Positions 15,544 through 24,022 of a stretch of 64,000 nt of DNA are shown here, one piece after another. Source of the DNA: Flavipsychrobacter sp. Its GTDB lineage: Bacteria; Bacteroidota; Bacteroidia; Chitinophagales; Chitinophagaceae. The translations under genes and the position numbers were made by a program. Position 1 is the first letter of the stretch; each line of letters opens with the position of its first letter. The notes beneath the pieces were generated by a model. That model did no database searches, was not told the DNA's origin, and saw nothing but the letters and a program-made list of their open reading frames with translations. The stretch spans positions 87,455 to 151,454 of the forward strand of contig JANINW010000030.1 in the NCBI GenBank assembly GCA_024508935.1. The letters are read 5' to 3'.

Positions 15544-16734
15544 TTATTTAGATGCAATAGTGCTGTCTTTAGTAGCTGCCCCCTGGTCTGCAGGCACGGC
15601 TTGCCCGTCCTTATCCAATTCGCCCTGTTTTTCTTTTGGTGCAGCAGGTTTGGTTCCTTGCAATGATTTCACGTAGCTTGCCAGCTGCGCCAGCTGAATA
15701 GGAGAAAAATCATCTTTCCAGCTCTTCATGCCTTTATCCACCCAGCCGTATTTAATAGATTTAAACACATCGCTGATCTTGCCGCCGTGCAGCCAGTAAT
15801 CATCTGTCAGGTTAGGCCCTACACCACCACCACCATCTTTGGCATGGCAGGCTGCGCAGGTGGTCTGGAATATATTCTGCCCGGCAGTAATGCCAGCAGC
15901 ATCCAGCATCTTCACCGTATTCTCGTCCACATTATTGGCTGATTTAGCCAGGTAAGCGGCTTTGGCTTCTTCGCCTTTTTGCACCTCAGCTACATATTCA
16001 TCATAAGAGCTTGGCCCGTTACCACCCATATGATAATACCACAGGTAAATAACAGCAGTAACTATTGTAAGGTAAAAACCATACTTCCACCAAGGTGGCA
16101 GGCTGTTATCCAGTTCCCTGATGCCATCATAGTCATGGTCCAGCATGATATCCTGCTCTTTTTCGATAGGCACTACCTTATTGAACCTGTCCCAGAAGGA
16201 TATTTTAATTACTTTCTTAGTCGCTGCAGCTGTTTCTGTTTCCGGCTGTGCATTCAGCAAACGCACTACGGTACGGATAAGTAATGTGAGCGTTATGATC
16301 ACCAGCAGTTCCAGCGTGATGGCGCCCATCAGGAAGTAAAAATCAAACTTAGGTATACCACTAATAAAATTTGAAACAGGTGCTTCAGCGGGTGCTGCTG
16401 CCGCAGCAGCTGCATCCTGCGCCATAGCCATTTTAGATATACCGGTTGCAGCCAGTAAAAGCAAAACGGCCTTTATAGCTCCTGGAGTGCTGCGTTCACT
16501 GCGCATTTTATCGCGGTAAACAAAACCCAGCTGGCGAAGTGTATTGCCCAATATCAATATGGACAACAACAGAATAAGCACGAGACATACCAAGCCGATC
16601 AATACGGCATTAAATGATGTCCACACACTTTTTTCAGCAGGTACAGCAACTGCTGCCTGTTCTGCGGCAAATAGTAAGGCTGGGAAACCCAATCCTAATG
16701 CAGTTAATATGATCTTATGAAAACTGGTACGCAT
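15544..16734 (-). CDS. ccoP: cbb3-type cytochrome c oxidase subunit III (single-haem CcoP)
   Basis: A 396-residue subunit with an N-terminal signal-like helix and three more membrane helices (about 38-58, 133-155, 222-238), followed by a periplasmic cytochrome c domain. Only one CXXCH is visible (CAACH, about residue 293), with GPNLTDDYWLHGG and a methionine ligand in the GMKSW region. Proteobacterial CcoP usually has two haems c; one is usual in Bacteroidota. It passes electrons from a soluble donor to CcoO. The low-complexity tail is rich in Lys, Ala and Gln. Confidence 0.9.
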   Translation of the reverse strand: MRTSFHKIILTALGLGFPALLFAAEQAAVAVPAEKSVWTSFNAVLIGLVCLVLILLLSILILGNTLRQLGFVYRDKMRSERSTPGAIKAVLLLLAATGISKMAMAQDAAAAAAAPAEAPVSNFISGIPKFDFYFLMGAITLELLVIITLTLLIRTVVRLLNAQPETETAAATKKVIKISFWDRFNKVVPIEKEQDIMLDHDYDGIRELDNSLPPWWKYGFYLTIVTAVIYLWYYHMGGNGPSSYDEYVAEVQKGEEAKAAYLAKSANNVDENTVKMLDAAGITAGQNIFQTTCAACHAKDGGGGVGPNLTDDYWLHGGKISDVFKSIKYGWVDKGMKSWKDDFSPIQLAQLASYVKSLQGTKPAAPKEKQGELDKDGQAVPADQGAATKDSTIASK

Positions 16735-16747
16735 TGTGTACTATTTA

Positions 16748-16924
16748 TTAGTTGTTATCGTTGGTATTGGTAAAAGGGAGATTCTTAATAGCGTGGATAT
16801 AATCCTTATTCGCTTTCAGAGCCCATATCGCCAAACCTGTAAAGAATATGAAGAAAATGGACAGTGAGATAAGGGGGTATATCCCTATTCCCGTCATAGT
16901 TTCCAAATAATGCCTGAACTTCAT
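16748..16924 (-). CDS. ccoQ: CcoQ-like small subunit, 58 aa
   Basis: A short ORF between ccoP and ccoNO reading MKFRHYLETMTGIGIYPLIS, a membrane helix (LSIFFIFFTGLAIWALKANK) and a polar tail ending NTNDNN. One helix plus position gives the CcoQ assignment; CcoQ stabilises cbb3 oxidase. Gaps of 13 bp and 16 bp to its neighbours support translation as part of the operon. Confidence 0.85.
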   Translation of the reverse strand: MKFRHYLETMTGIGIYPLISLSIFFIFFTGLAIWALKANKDYIHAIKNLPFTNTNDNN

Positions 16925-16940
16925 TTTACTATAGTGTTAA

Positions 16941-19088
16941 TTAATTGTTTGAGGCTGTTGTAGCTTTTTGTTCCAGCTTAATATCTGTTCCCATACGTTG
17001 CAGGTATGCGATCAGCGCGATGATCTCCCTGTTGCTCTTTATCTCGATCTTGTCGCCTGCCAGGTTTTGTTTAATAGATTCCGCCTGCTTCATCAACTCT
17101 ACGTTAGCTACTTTGTCAAACCCTTCAGGATAAGGCACACCCAGCGTTTGCATAGCACGTATCTTGGCACCCATCACCGCTGTATCTATGTCATTCTCAA
17201 ACAGCCATGGGTAAGAAGGCATTATAGAACCCGGAGACATACTGGATGGCTCGTACATGTGGTTGAAGTGCCAGCTATTCGGGTATTTACCACCTATCCT
17301 TGCCAGGTCCGGACCGGTACGTTTACTACCCCATTGGAATGGGTGATCATATACGAATTCACCGGCTTTGGAATATTCACCATAACGCGCTACCTCGCTG
17401 CGGAATGGCCGTACCATCTGGCTATGGCAGGTATAACAACCTTCACGCACATATATATCACGTCCCTGCAGTTCAAGCGGTGTATAAGGTTTTACACTGC
17501 TGATAGTCGGGATATTTGATTTTACCAGGAAGGTTGGAACGATCTCGATCAAACCACCGATACCTACTACAATAAGGCTTAACACCATCATCTGCATTGG
17601 CCTGCGTTCTATCCAGCGGTGCCAGTGGCTGCCGCTGTGCTCTACATATGTTTTTGCCAGAGGTGCAGCTTCAGCAGCTTCATCGTTTACTGCTTTACCG
17701 GCCCTTATTGTTTTAATAAGGTTGTAAGTCATCATGATAGCACCCAACAGGTATAATGTACCACCTATACTGCGCATCATGTAGAAAGGACGCATTTGTG
17801 TAACTGTTTCCAGGAACTGGTATTTTAGTTGTCCTTCGGGGGTAAACTCTTTCCATGCAAGGCTTTGCATGAAACCTGCCCAGTACATTGGTACGGCATA
17901 GAATACAATACCCAGTGTACCTATCCAGAAGTGCCAGTTAGCCAGTTTCTGAGAGAACAGGTTTGTTTTAAATATTCTTGGTATCAGCCAGTACAGTACA
18001 CCAAATGTCAGGAAGCCATTCCAGCCGAGCGCACCTACGTGCACGTGCGCAATGGTCCAGTCTGTAAAGTGGCTGATGGCATTTACATTTTTCAGGCTCA
18101 GCATAGGTCCTTCGAAAGTGGCCATACCGTATGCAGTTACTGCTACCACTATGAATTTCAGAACGGGGTCTTCACGTACTTTATCCCATGCACCACGCAG
18201 TGTCAGCAAACCGTTCAGCATACCACCCCATGATGGCGCTATCAGCATCACAGAGAATACAGTACCTAATGATTGTGCCCAGTCAGGCAGGGCTGTATAT
18301 AACAGGTGGTGCGGACCGGCCCATATATATAAGAATATCAGCGCCCAGAAGTGTATAATAGATAAACGGTAAGAGTATACAGGGCGATTAGCTATTTTGG
18401 GCAGAAAGTAGTACATAACACCCAGGTAAGGTGTAGTAAGGAAGAACGCAACCGCGTTGTGACCGTACCACCATTGTACCAGCGCATCCTGCACGCCTGC
18501 ATACCATGAGTAAGATTTCATCCATGTAAATGGTATCTCCCACGAGTTAACAATATGCAGCATGGCTACCGTAACGAAAGTGGCTATGTAAAACCATATA
18601 GCTACATACAAGTGGCGTTCGCGGCGCTTGATAATGGTACCGAACATATTGATACCAAATGTTACCCATACCAGTGTAATAAGTATATCAATCGGCCATT
18701 CCAGCTCTGCATATTCCTTACCGGTAGTATAGCCGGCCAGGAGGCTTACCGCCGCACATACGATGATGAGCTGCCAGCCCCAAAAATGCAGTTTACTAAG
18801 GGCATCGCTGAACATCCTGGCTTTACACAGGCGCTGCAGCGAGTAGTATACGCCCATGAATATACCGTTACCCACAAAGGCAAAGATCACCGCATTGGTA
18901 TGCACAGGACGTACACGACCAAACGAGGTGGCTGCCGTATTAAGGTTCAATACGGGGAACACAAGTTGAAGCGCGGCCAGCAAACCGACCAGCATACCTA
19001 CCAATCCCCATAAAATGGTAGCGTATGCAAACCATTTGACAATCTTATTGTCGTAATAGAATTTTTCTGTTTGCAATGTATTATCCAT
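16941..19088 (-). CDS. ccoNO: cbb3-type cytochrome c oxidase, fused subunits I and II (CcoNO)
   Basis: A 715-residue fusion. Residues 1 to about 480 are the haem-copper subunit CcoN with about twelve helices and the ligand histidines in WWYGHNAVAFFLT, WAGPHHLLYT and FTDWTIAHVHVGALGW. Residues about 510-715 are the monohaem cytochrome CcoO, anchored by one helix, with CYTCHSQMVRP (about 551) and MSPGSIMPSYPWLF. The fused form is characteristic of Bacteroidota; in Proteobacteria these are two genes. It catalyses high-affinity O2 reduction coupled to proton pumping. Confidence 0.95.
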   Translation of the reverse strand: MDNTLQTEKFYYDNKIVKWFAYATILWGLVGMLVGLLAALQLVFPVLNLNTAATSFGRVRPVHTNAVIFAFVGNGIFMGVYYSLQRLCKARMFSDALSKLHFWGWQLIIVCAAVSLLAGYTTGKEYAELEWPIDILITLVWVTFGINMFGTIIKRRERHLYVAIWFYIATFVTVAMLHIVNSWEIPFTWMKSYSWYAGVQDALVQWWYGHNAVAFFLTTPYLGVMYYFLPKIANRPVYSYRLSIIHFWALIFLYIWAGPHHLLYTALPDWAQSLGTVFSVMLIAPSWGGMLNGLLTLRGAWDKVREDPVLKFIVVAVTAYGMATFEGPMLSLKNVNAISHFTDWTIAHVHVGALGWNGFLTFGVLYWLIPRIFKTNLFSQKLANWHFWIGTLGIVFYAVPMYWAGFMQSLAWKEFTPEGQLKYQFLETVTQMRPFYMMRSIGGTLYLLGAIMMTYNLIKTIRAGKAVNDEAAEAAPLAKTYVEHSGSHWHRWIERRPMQMMVLSLIVVGIGGLIEIVPTFLVKSNIPTISSVKPYTPLELQGRDIYVREGCYTCHSQMVRPFRSEVARYGEYSKAGEFVYDHPFQWGSKRTGPDLARIGGKYPNSWHFNHMYEPSSMSPGSIMPSYPWLFENDIDTAVMGAKIRAMQTLGVPYPEGFDKVANVELMKQAESIKQNLAGDKIEIKSNREIIALIAYLQRMGTDIKLEQKATTASNN

Positions 19089-19114
19089 GTATCTGCCTTT
19101 TATATTGTTGTCTG

Positions 19115-19267
19115 TTATTGTTTTGTTGGTTCGTCATCCTGCAGCATCCTCAATGCAGCTCCTTTATTGTCTTCAAACTGGTCGTTTCTCACACTCCACA
19201 CATAGGCAGCAAGGAAAAATGCCGCTACCGCTATACTGGCTAAAACGAGGATATATAGTACACTCAT
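19115..19267 (-). CDS. ccoS: CcoS cbb3 oxidase maturation protein, 50 aa
   Basis: Reads MSVLYILVLASIAVAAFFLA, AYVWSVRNDQFEDN, and ends MLQDDEPTKQ. One N-terminal membrane helix followed by an AxxWxxRxxQFxD motif is diagnostic of CcoS, which is needed to insert haem and copper into CcoN. In most bacteria ccoS follows ccoI; here it leads the structural operon. It is the first gene after the tandem-box promoter at 19288-19353. Confidence 0.9.
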   Translation of the reverse strand: MSVLYILVLASIAVAAFFLAAYVWSVRNDQFEDNKGAALRMLQDDEPTKQ

Positions 19268-19287
19268 AGAGCTTTGTTAATTTTATT

Positions 19288-19353
19288 CAAAACTACTTTC
19301 AGCCCGTTGACTGTTCTATGACACCGCTCAAGCGGAGAGATGATTATAATCAT
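19288..19353 (-). promoter_or_regulatory. Tandem FNR/CRP-type boxes and -7 element for the cbb3 oxidase operon
   Basis: Perfect boxes at 19319-19330 (TGACACCGCTCA) and 19341-19352 (TGATTATAATCA, inside the perfect palindrome ATGATTATAATCAT), centres 22 bp apart. The -7 TAGTTTTG (19295 to 19288, minus strand) starts 29.5 bp from the nearer centre, which puts the boxes near -41 and -63, the usual positions for an FNR-type activator. FNR/FixK control of cbb3 genes is well known in Proteobacteria. Confidence 0.8.
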
Positions 19354-19368
19354 CGTTTTCGCTAACCG

Positions 19369-21813
19369 CTATTTTGATTTAAGTGATAACCCTGCCCTTA
19401 GGCCCATTAAACTACCCGCGCCGGTGGTCACCAACACGATGGTAAGGGTACTTAAAGGCATCAGTATGGCTGCAATCATAGGACTCATATTGCCGGTCAT
19501 TGAAATACCGAGCCCTACGAGGTTGTACAATATGGAAATGATAAAACTAAAATATATGATATACCTACCTGATCTTGCCAGCTTCAGCAAGGACGGTAGT
19601 TTTCCAAATTGGCCGGCATCTAATATCGCATCGCACGAAGGCGTAAAATTATTAATATCATCTGCCAAGGTTATTCCTACATTACTTTGCTGCAATGCGC
19701 CGGCATCGTTCAGCCCATCGCCTACCATCAATACTTTGTGATTTGCTTGCTGCAGGTGCTCTATATAGGTAAGCTTATCCAGTGGCTTCTGTTCAAACAG
19801 CAAAACACTTTTCCGGCCAAACAATTCCTGCAGCGTTTTTTCCTGCCTGTTATTATCACCCGATAGTAAAGACAATTCATAATCCTGCGCCAGTAAAGGC
19901 ACCATTTGTGGGATGCTTTCACGAAAAACAGGTGTTATATAAAATGCGGTTACCTCTTCATTAATGCGGATATATGCAGCCGGCTGGCCATCCGGCATAT
20001 CGTCTATTCCCACAAATGCTTTAGAACCTACCCATATACTGTTAGCCCCAACCCTGCCTTTCACACCTTTACCTGCTATTTCTTCCCAACCATCTGCACC
20101 GCTGGCAGGGTATATGCCCAGGGCATTGACCAGGGCCTTGCTGTATGGGTGTGAACTATGCGCAGCAATATTGTATACCCACCCTTTTTCTTCAACAGAG
20201 AGCTGGTGTCCCTTAAAACTATACCGGTTGCTATCCTGGGTTAGTGTACCTGTTTTGTCAAATACTATATGATCAATATTACCGAGCTGCTCAATTACTG
20301 TAGCATCTCTCAGGTACAGCCCGTTGTCGCTGAGAATACGCAACAGGTTCCCGTTGGTATAGGTTGCTGCCAGCAGCAGTGCACAAGGGCAGGCTACTAT
20401 CAGCATTGCAGACACACTCGGCAAGATTTTTGCCGGATCATTAATGGCCCAATAAACGGCTGTAACAGCAGCCATGCCCATCAATATCACGGTAAAATAT
20501 TTACTGAGCTTGTGAATGATGCTGTCACGGTTATTATTATCCGCTTTATCTTTTGTAAAAGCATTATGGTTCCACAAGGATGTCAGGTAGCTGGCAGCAA
20601 CCGGCTTTAACACCTGCACAACCAGTTTTTCACCTTTTTGCCGCCCGCCGGCGTAAAGCATTTTACCCGTCTCTATGGTCACCGGCTCGCTTTCGCCGGT
20701 CACAAAGCTATAATCAACCCTGCCGGTACCTTTTATAATTATGGCATCAGCAGGTATCAGTTCTTCATTGTACACTTCTACTATATCGCGCTCCTTCAGG
20801 TCTTGCAGGTTACGGGTCTCAATACCTGTTGGGGTAACAACATTTACTGCTATAGGGAAATAAGATTTATAATCGCGGTGAAATGAAATAGACTGGTACG
20901 TACGCTCCTGCACTATACGGCCTATGAGCATAAAGAACACTATGCCCGTCATGCTGTCCAGGTACCCGCTGCCTGTGTTTGTGGCTATTTCGTAAATACT
21001 GCGTGAGAACGTGATAATAAGCGCTAAAACGATCGGGGCATCTATGTTCAATATTTTTTGTTTGAGGCCAGCCCATGCCGAAGCAAAAAATTCTGATGCG
21101 CTATAAAAGAATACCGGCAATGCTAATACAAGGTTGAGTATCCTGAACAGGAACGCATATTGATGCTCGATACCCAGGTCTGTAGAAAGGTATTCGGGAA
21201 AGCTCATGAGCATGATATTACCGAAACAAAAACCGGCAACACCCAGCTTGTATATCCGCTGCTTATTGTAGTTCCTGCTCAGCTTACGCTCTGCATCATC
21301 CAGGCTTATATACGGCTCATAGCCAATAGTAGTAAGCAGTTCCACCACCTGCCGGGTTGATATTTTATTTTGGCTGTAGCGGATAGTTACCTCCTTGCTG
21401 GTAAAATTCAGCCTGCTTTCAACTATTCCTTCGTTCAGTTTGTGCATATGCTCCAGCAGCCACATACATGAAGCACAATGCACACCGGGAATATAAAACG
21501 TGACTACTGTATTATTGCCATCGGTAAAACTGTATAGTTTAGATGCAATAGCCTCATTATCCAGGTACGCATACTTATCGTTACGCGTTGGCTTTATCTG
21601 AGACAGTCCCGGGTGAGACTGTAGTTTGTAATAATCGCAAAGGCCATTCTCATTCAATATTTCGAAAACCAGCTTGCAGCCTTCGCAGCAAAACAATTTA
21701 TCATCAATAGCAATGCTATTGGTGATGCATGGAGTACCACAGTGATAACAATTATGATCTTTTTCTTCTTTACGGATGATGATGGTCTTCCGTTCGGTAT
21801 CAGTTATGGGCAT
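19369..21813 (-). CDS. ccoI: CcoI/FixI copper-transporting P1B-type ATPase
   Basis: An 814-residue pump that exports Cu(I) for cbb3 assembly. The N-terminus has a Cys-rich zinc-ribbon-like segment (CYHCGTPC, then FCCEGCKLVFE) and a metal-binding domain with GVHCASCMW. Helix 6 carries the ACPCALLLA copper site, the phosphorylation motif is FDKTGTLTQD, and the hinge is GDGLNDAGAL. I start at the ATG at 21813 (MPITDTERKTIIIRK); an in-frame ATG at 21849 would overlap the upstream gene by 50 bp, while 21813 overlaps it by 14. It is cotranscribed with the 181-aa gene. Confidence 0.92.
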   Translation of the reverse strand: MPITDTERKTIIIRKEEKDHNCYHCGTPCITNSIAIDDKLFCCEGCKLVFEILNENGLCDYYKLQSHPGLSQIKPTRNDKYAYLDNEAIASKLYSFTDGNNTVVTFYIPGVHCASCMWLLEHMHKLNEGIVESRLNFTSKEVTIRYSQNKISTRQVVELLTTIGYEPYISLDDAERKLSRNYNKQRIYKLGVAGFCFGNIMLMSFPEYLSTDLGIEHQYAFLFRILNLVLALPVFFYSASEFFASAWAGLKQKILNIDAPIVLALIITFSRSIYEIATNTGSGYLDSMTGIVFFMLIGRIVQERTYQSISFHRDYKSYFPIAVNVVTPTGIETRNLQDLKERDIVEVYNEELIPADAIIIKGTGRVDYSFVTGESEPVTIETGKMLYAGGRQKGEKLVVQVLKPVAASYLTSLWNHNAFTKDKADNNNRDSIIHKLSKYFTVILMGMAAVTAVYWAINDPAKILPSVSAMLIVACPCALLLAATYTNGNLLRILSDNGLYLRDATVIEQLGNIDHIVFDKTGTLTQDSNRYSFKGHQLSVEEKGWVYNIAAHSSHPYSKALVNALGIYPASGADGWEEIAGKGVKGRVGANSIWVGSKAFVGIDDMPDGQPAAYIRINEEVTAFYITPVFRESIPQMVPLLAQDYELSLLSGDNNRQEKTLQELFGRKSVLLFEQKPLDKLTYIEHLQQANHKVLMVGDGLNDAGALQQSNVGITLADDINNFTPSCDAILDAGQFGKLPSLLKLARSGRYIIYFSFIISILYNLVGLGISMTGNMSPMIAAILMPLSTLTIVLVTTGAGSLMGLRAGLSLKSK

Positions 21814-22345
21814 TGATATTTGTTTGTGCTTCCTGTATTTTTGGTACAAGACTGGATTCTTCGATATAAAACAATTCAGACAGCATGCTTTCTATGCGTG
21901 TAATAGCTTCCCGCAGATCGGTATATGTTTCAGGAAATAAATTATCGAGGTGTACAGATGCCTGCTTTACTTTCAGCAACTTCTCTTTTATTTGTTCCTG
22001 CGACTCCCTGATGGCAATAAGTTTGGCTGCATGTTTGAAACTGCATTGCCCTTCACAACTGCTGCAATTATGGCCTTCGTTCTCTTTAGCATGCAATTCA
22101 TAGATGTATGGCACCACAACACCGGTGCGCATATTTACAAAATCCTGAAGGTGTTTAAGGAATTCTGCACCCGGATTGAGGTATAGTTTTGCAGACGCGT
22201 GAGCATCCTCTGCATTCAACGTTTCATGGTACACCAAAGCGCTATCACATAATGTACTCAGCAGGCTGTAATAATTTTTACCCAAGTCTTCTACGAGGTT
22301 CTTCAGGTCTTTTTGCCTGTAGTCAGAAAAATGCACTTTGCTCAT
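21800..22345 (-). CDS. Hypothetical helical protein with Cys cluster, upstream of ccoI
   Basis: A 181-residue soluble protein predicted to be all-helical, with a compact CSSCEGQCSFKH motif near residues 93-104, followed by a long amphipathic helix (ESQEQIKEKLLKVKQ). The cysteine/histidine cluster could bind a metal; a four-helix-bundle shape like hemerythrin-type proteins is conceivable, but no family is recognised. Its 3' end overlaps ccoI by 14 bp, so translation is coupled, and a link to copper handling or to signal input for cbb3 assembly is a reasonable guess. Confidence 0.75.
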   Translation of the reverse strand: MSKVHFSDYRQKDLKNLVEDLGKNYYSLLSTLCDSALVYHETLNAEDAHASAKLYLNPGAEFLKHLQDFVNMRTGVVVPYIYELHAKENEGHNCSSCEGQCSFKHAAKLIAIRESQEQIKEKLLKVKQASVHLDNLFPETYTDLREAITRIESMLSELFYIEESSLVPKIQEAQTNINAHN

Positions 22346-22358
22346 GAATCATTTTTTA

Positions 22359-22424
22359 CGAAATTATTTTAGGAAGGACAGCCGGGATATGACCATAGGT
22401 AAGCAAAGGCATGATCTTCGTCAT
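22359..22424 (-). promoter_or_regulatory. FNR/CRP-type boxes and -7 element for the 181-aa gene and ccoI
   Basis: The distal box at 22412-22423 (TGATCTTCGTCA) is perfect and lies in an extended palindrome GGCATGA-N6-TCATGCC. The proximal one at 22390-22401 (TGACCATAGGTA) keeps one half. Centres are 22 bp apart. The -7 TAATTTCG (22366 to 22359, minus strand) starts 29.5 bp from the nearer centre. The extended palindrome could also act as a terminator for the gene ending at 22465. Confidence 0.6.
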
Positions 22425-22464
22425 GCCCTTGCTATTTGTTTTGTTTGGTTGTTTTGTTTGTTGC

Positions 22465-23877
22465 TTATGAAAATGCGGGGATCTCCCTGTCAATATTAAA
22501 CCTGCCGCTGGCTTTTATAGCTTCGTAGCCGCTGGTTACATTTACCAGGTGCTCAAAACCGCGCGCCATAAGAATAGAAATAAAAATTACCGACCGGTAC
22601 CCGGCTGCACAGTGAATGTAATAAGTAGCATCACGGTCTAATTTATCCATACTTGTATTGATCTCGTCCAAAGGCAGGTTTTCTGCACCTGCTATGTGGC
22701 CTGCATCATATTCTTTTTTTGTTCTTACATCCAATACCGTCGCTACGGGGTGTTCTTCCAGCCTGTCGGCCAGTTCATCCACTGTAATGCAATCAATGGT
22801 GTTTAATTCGTTACCGGCAGCTTTCCAGGCTTCTATGCCCCCCTCTATATAACCTATACAATTATCATAGCCTACACGAGATAAACGCTTGATGGTTTCT
22901 GTTTCATTGCCTTTATCTGTGATCAATACTATTGGTTGCTTAATATCAGATATCAAAGCACCTACCCATGGAGCAAATGCACCGTTCAAACCAATATTAA
23001 TAGAACCGGGTATGAATCCCTTCAGGAAATCATTTCCATCTCTTGTATCCAGTATCAAAGCTTCTGATTCTATGATAGCAGTCTCAAACGCAGCCGGCGA
23101 TAATTTTTGCAAGCCTTTGTTTATCACTTCAGCGGTCGGTGCATACCCTTTCTTATTCAGCATTACATTGAACGGAAAATATTGGGGTGGCTTTGGCAGT
23201 CCAGATGTCACCTCTTTAATAAATTCATCGCGGGTCATATCTGCCCTCAATGCGTAATTGGTTTGCTTCTGGTGCCCCAGTGTATCAAACCTGTCGTTAC
23301 TTAAATTCTTACCGCAGGCACTGCCGGCACCGTGAGAAGGATAAACAATAATATCATCCTTCAGCGGCATTATCTTATGCCTTAAAGAATCGAACAATAA
23401 CCCGGCAAGCTGATCTGTAGTAAGACCTGATGCTTTTTGTGCCAGGTCAGGACGGCCTACATCTCCCAGGAAAAGTGTGTCTCCTGAAAACAACGCAACA
23501 TCTTTTCCCTGTTCATCCTGTAGCAGGTAACAACAGCTTTCCATGGTATGGCCAGGGGTATGCAGCACTTTAAAATTTATATCTCCAACTTTCAATATTT
23601 GTCCGTCTTCTGCAATCACAGCACTATAATCCGGCTGTGCCGTTGGTCCGTATACTATTTTTGCTCCTGTACGGTTAGCCAGTTCCACGTGCCCCGATAC
23701 AAAATCTGCATGAAAATGGGTTTCAAGCACATATTTAATTACACAACCATCTTTTTCTGCTTTCTGTATATAGCTGTCTACATCTCTCAACGGGTCTATT
23801 ACTACCGCCTCTCCTGCAGATGTAATATAATATGCGCCCTGGGCCAGGCAGCCGGTATATACCTGCTCTATATTCAT
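22465..23877 (-). CDS. Metallo-beta-lactamase fold protein with two rhodanese domains (persulfide dioxygenase-like)
   Basis: A 470-residue protein. Residues 1 to about 250 form a glyoxalase-II-type beta-lactamase fold with the metal motif THFHADFVSGH (about 53-63), the later ligand HTPGH and FSGDTLF. Residues about 260-350 and 370-465 are rhodanese domains. The second has an active-site loop HCAAGYRS with the cysteine; the first shows ITDKGNE at that point and probably lacks activity. Similar fusions oxidise glutathione persulfide or related persulfides to sulfite during sulfide detoxification. It is monocistronic, with its own tandem-box promoter. Confidence 0.88.
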   Translation of the reverse strand: MNIEQVYTGCLAQGAYYITSAGEAVVIDPLRDVDSYIQKAEKDGCVIKYVLETHFHADFVSGHVELANRTGAKIVYGPTAQPDYSAVIAEDGQILKVGDINFKVLHTPGHTMESCCYLLQDEQGKDVALFSGDTLFLGDVGRPDLAQKASGLTTDQLAGLLFDSLRHKIMPLKDDIIVYPSHGAGSACGKNLSNDRFDTLGHQKQTNYALRADMTRDEFIKEVTSGLPKPPQYFPFNVMLNKKGYAPTAEVINKGLQKLSPAAFETAIIESEALILDTRDGNDFLKGFIPGSINIGLNGAFAPWVGALISDIKQPIVLITDKGNETETIKRLSRVGYDNCIGYIEGGIEAWKAAGNELNTIDCITVDELADRLEEHPVATVLDVRTKKEYDAGHIAGAENLPLDEINTSMDKLDRDATYYIHCAAGYRSVIFISILMARGFEHLVNVTSGYEAIKASGRFNIDREIPAFS

Positions 23878-23897
23878 ACAATTAAGATTTGAAGAAC

Positions 23898-23963
23898 CAA
23901 AAGTAGTATGGCCTTACCGGGAGGGTAATGATGGGCGTCATTACCCTGTATGATTGTCATTAG
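23898..23963 (-). promoter_or_regulatory. FNR/CRP-type boxes and -7 element for the persulfide dioxygenase-like gene
   Basis: The proximal box at 23929-23940 (TGATGGGCGTCA) is perfect and extends to the palindrome GGGTAATGA-N6-TCATTACCC (23923-23946). The distal box at 23951-23962 (TGATTGTCATTA) has one mismatch. Centres are 22 bp apart. The -7 TACTTTTG (23905 to 23898, minus strand) is consensus and starts 29.5 bp from the nearer centre. Confidence 0.7.
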
Positions 23964-24022
23964 CAGGGCTGCTACATAACTTTGCCATCCATTACCTTTG
24001 CGCTCATTGTAAAAAACGGTGT

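Noticed and set aside
22405-22430. Extended palindrome GGCATGA-N6-TCATGCC as a terminator of the persulfide dioxygenase-like gene.
   Set aside because: Not fully excluded, but it has the TGA-N6-TCA core at the exact place predicted by the other promoters and no T-run directly after the stem, so a regulatory box is preferred.
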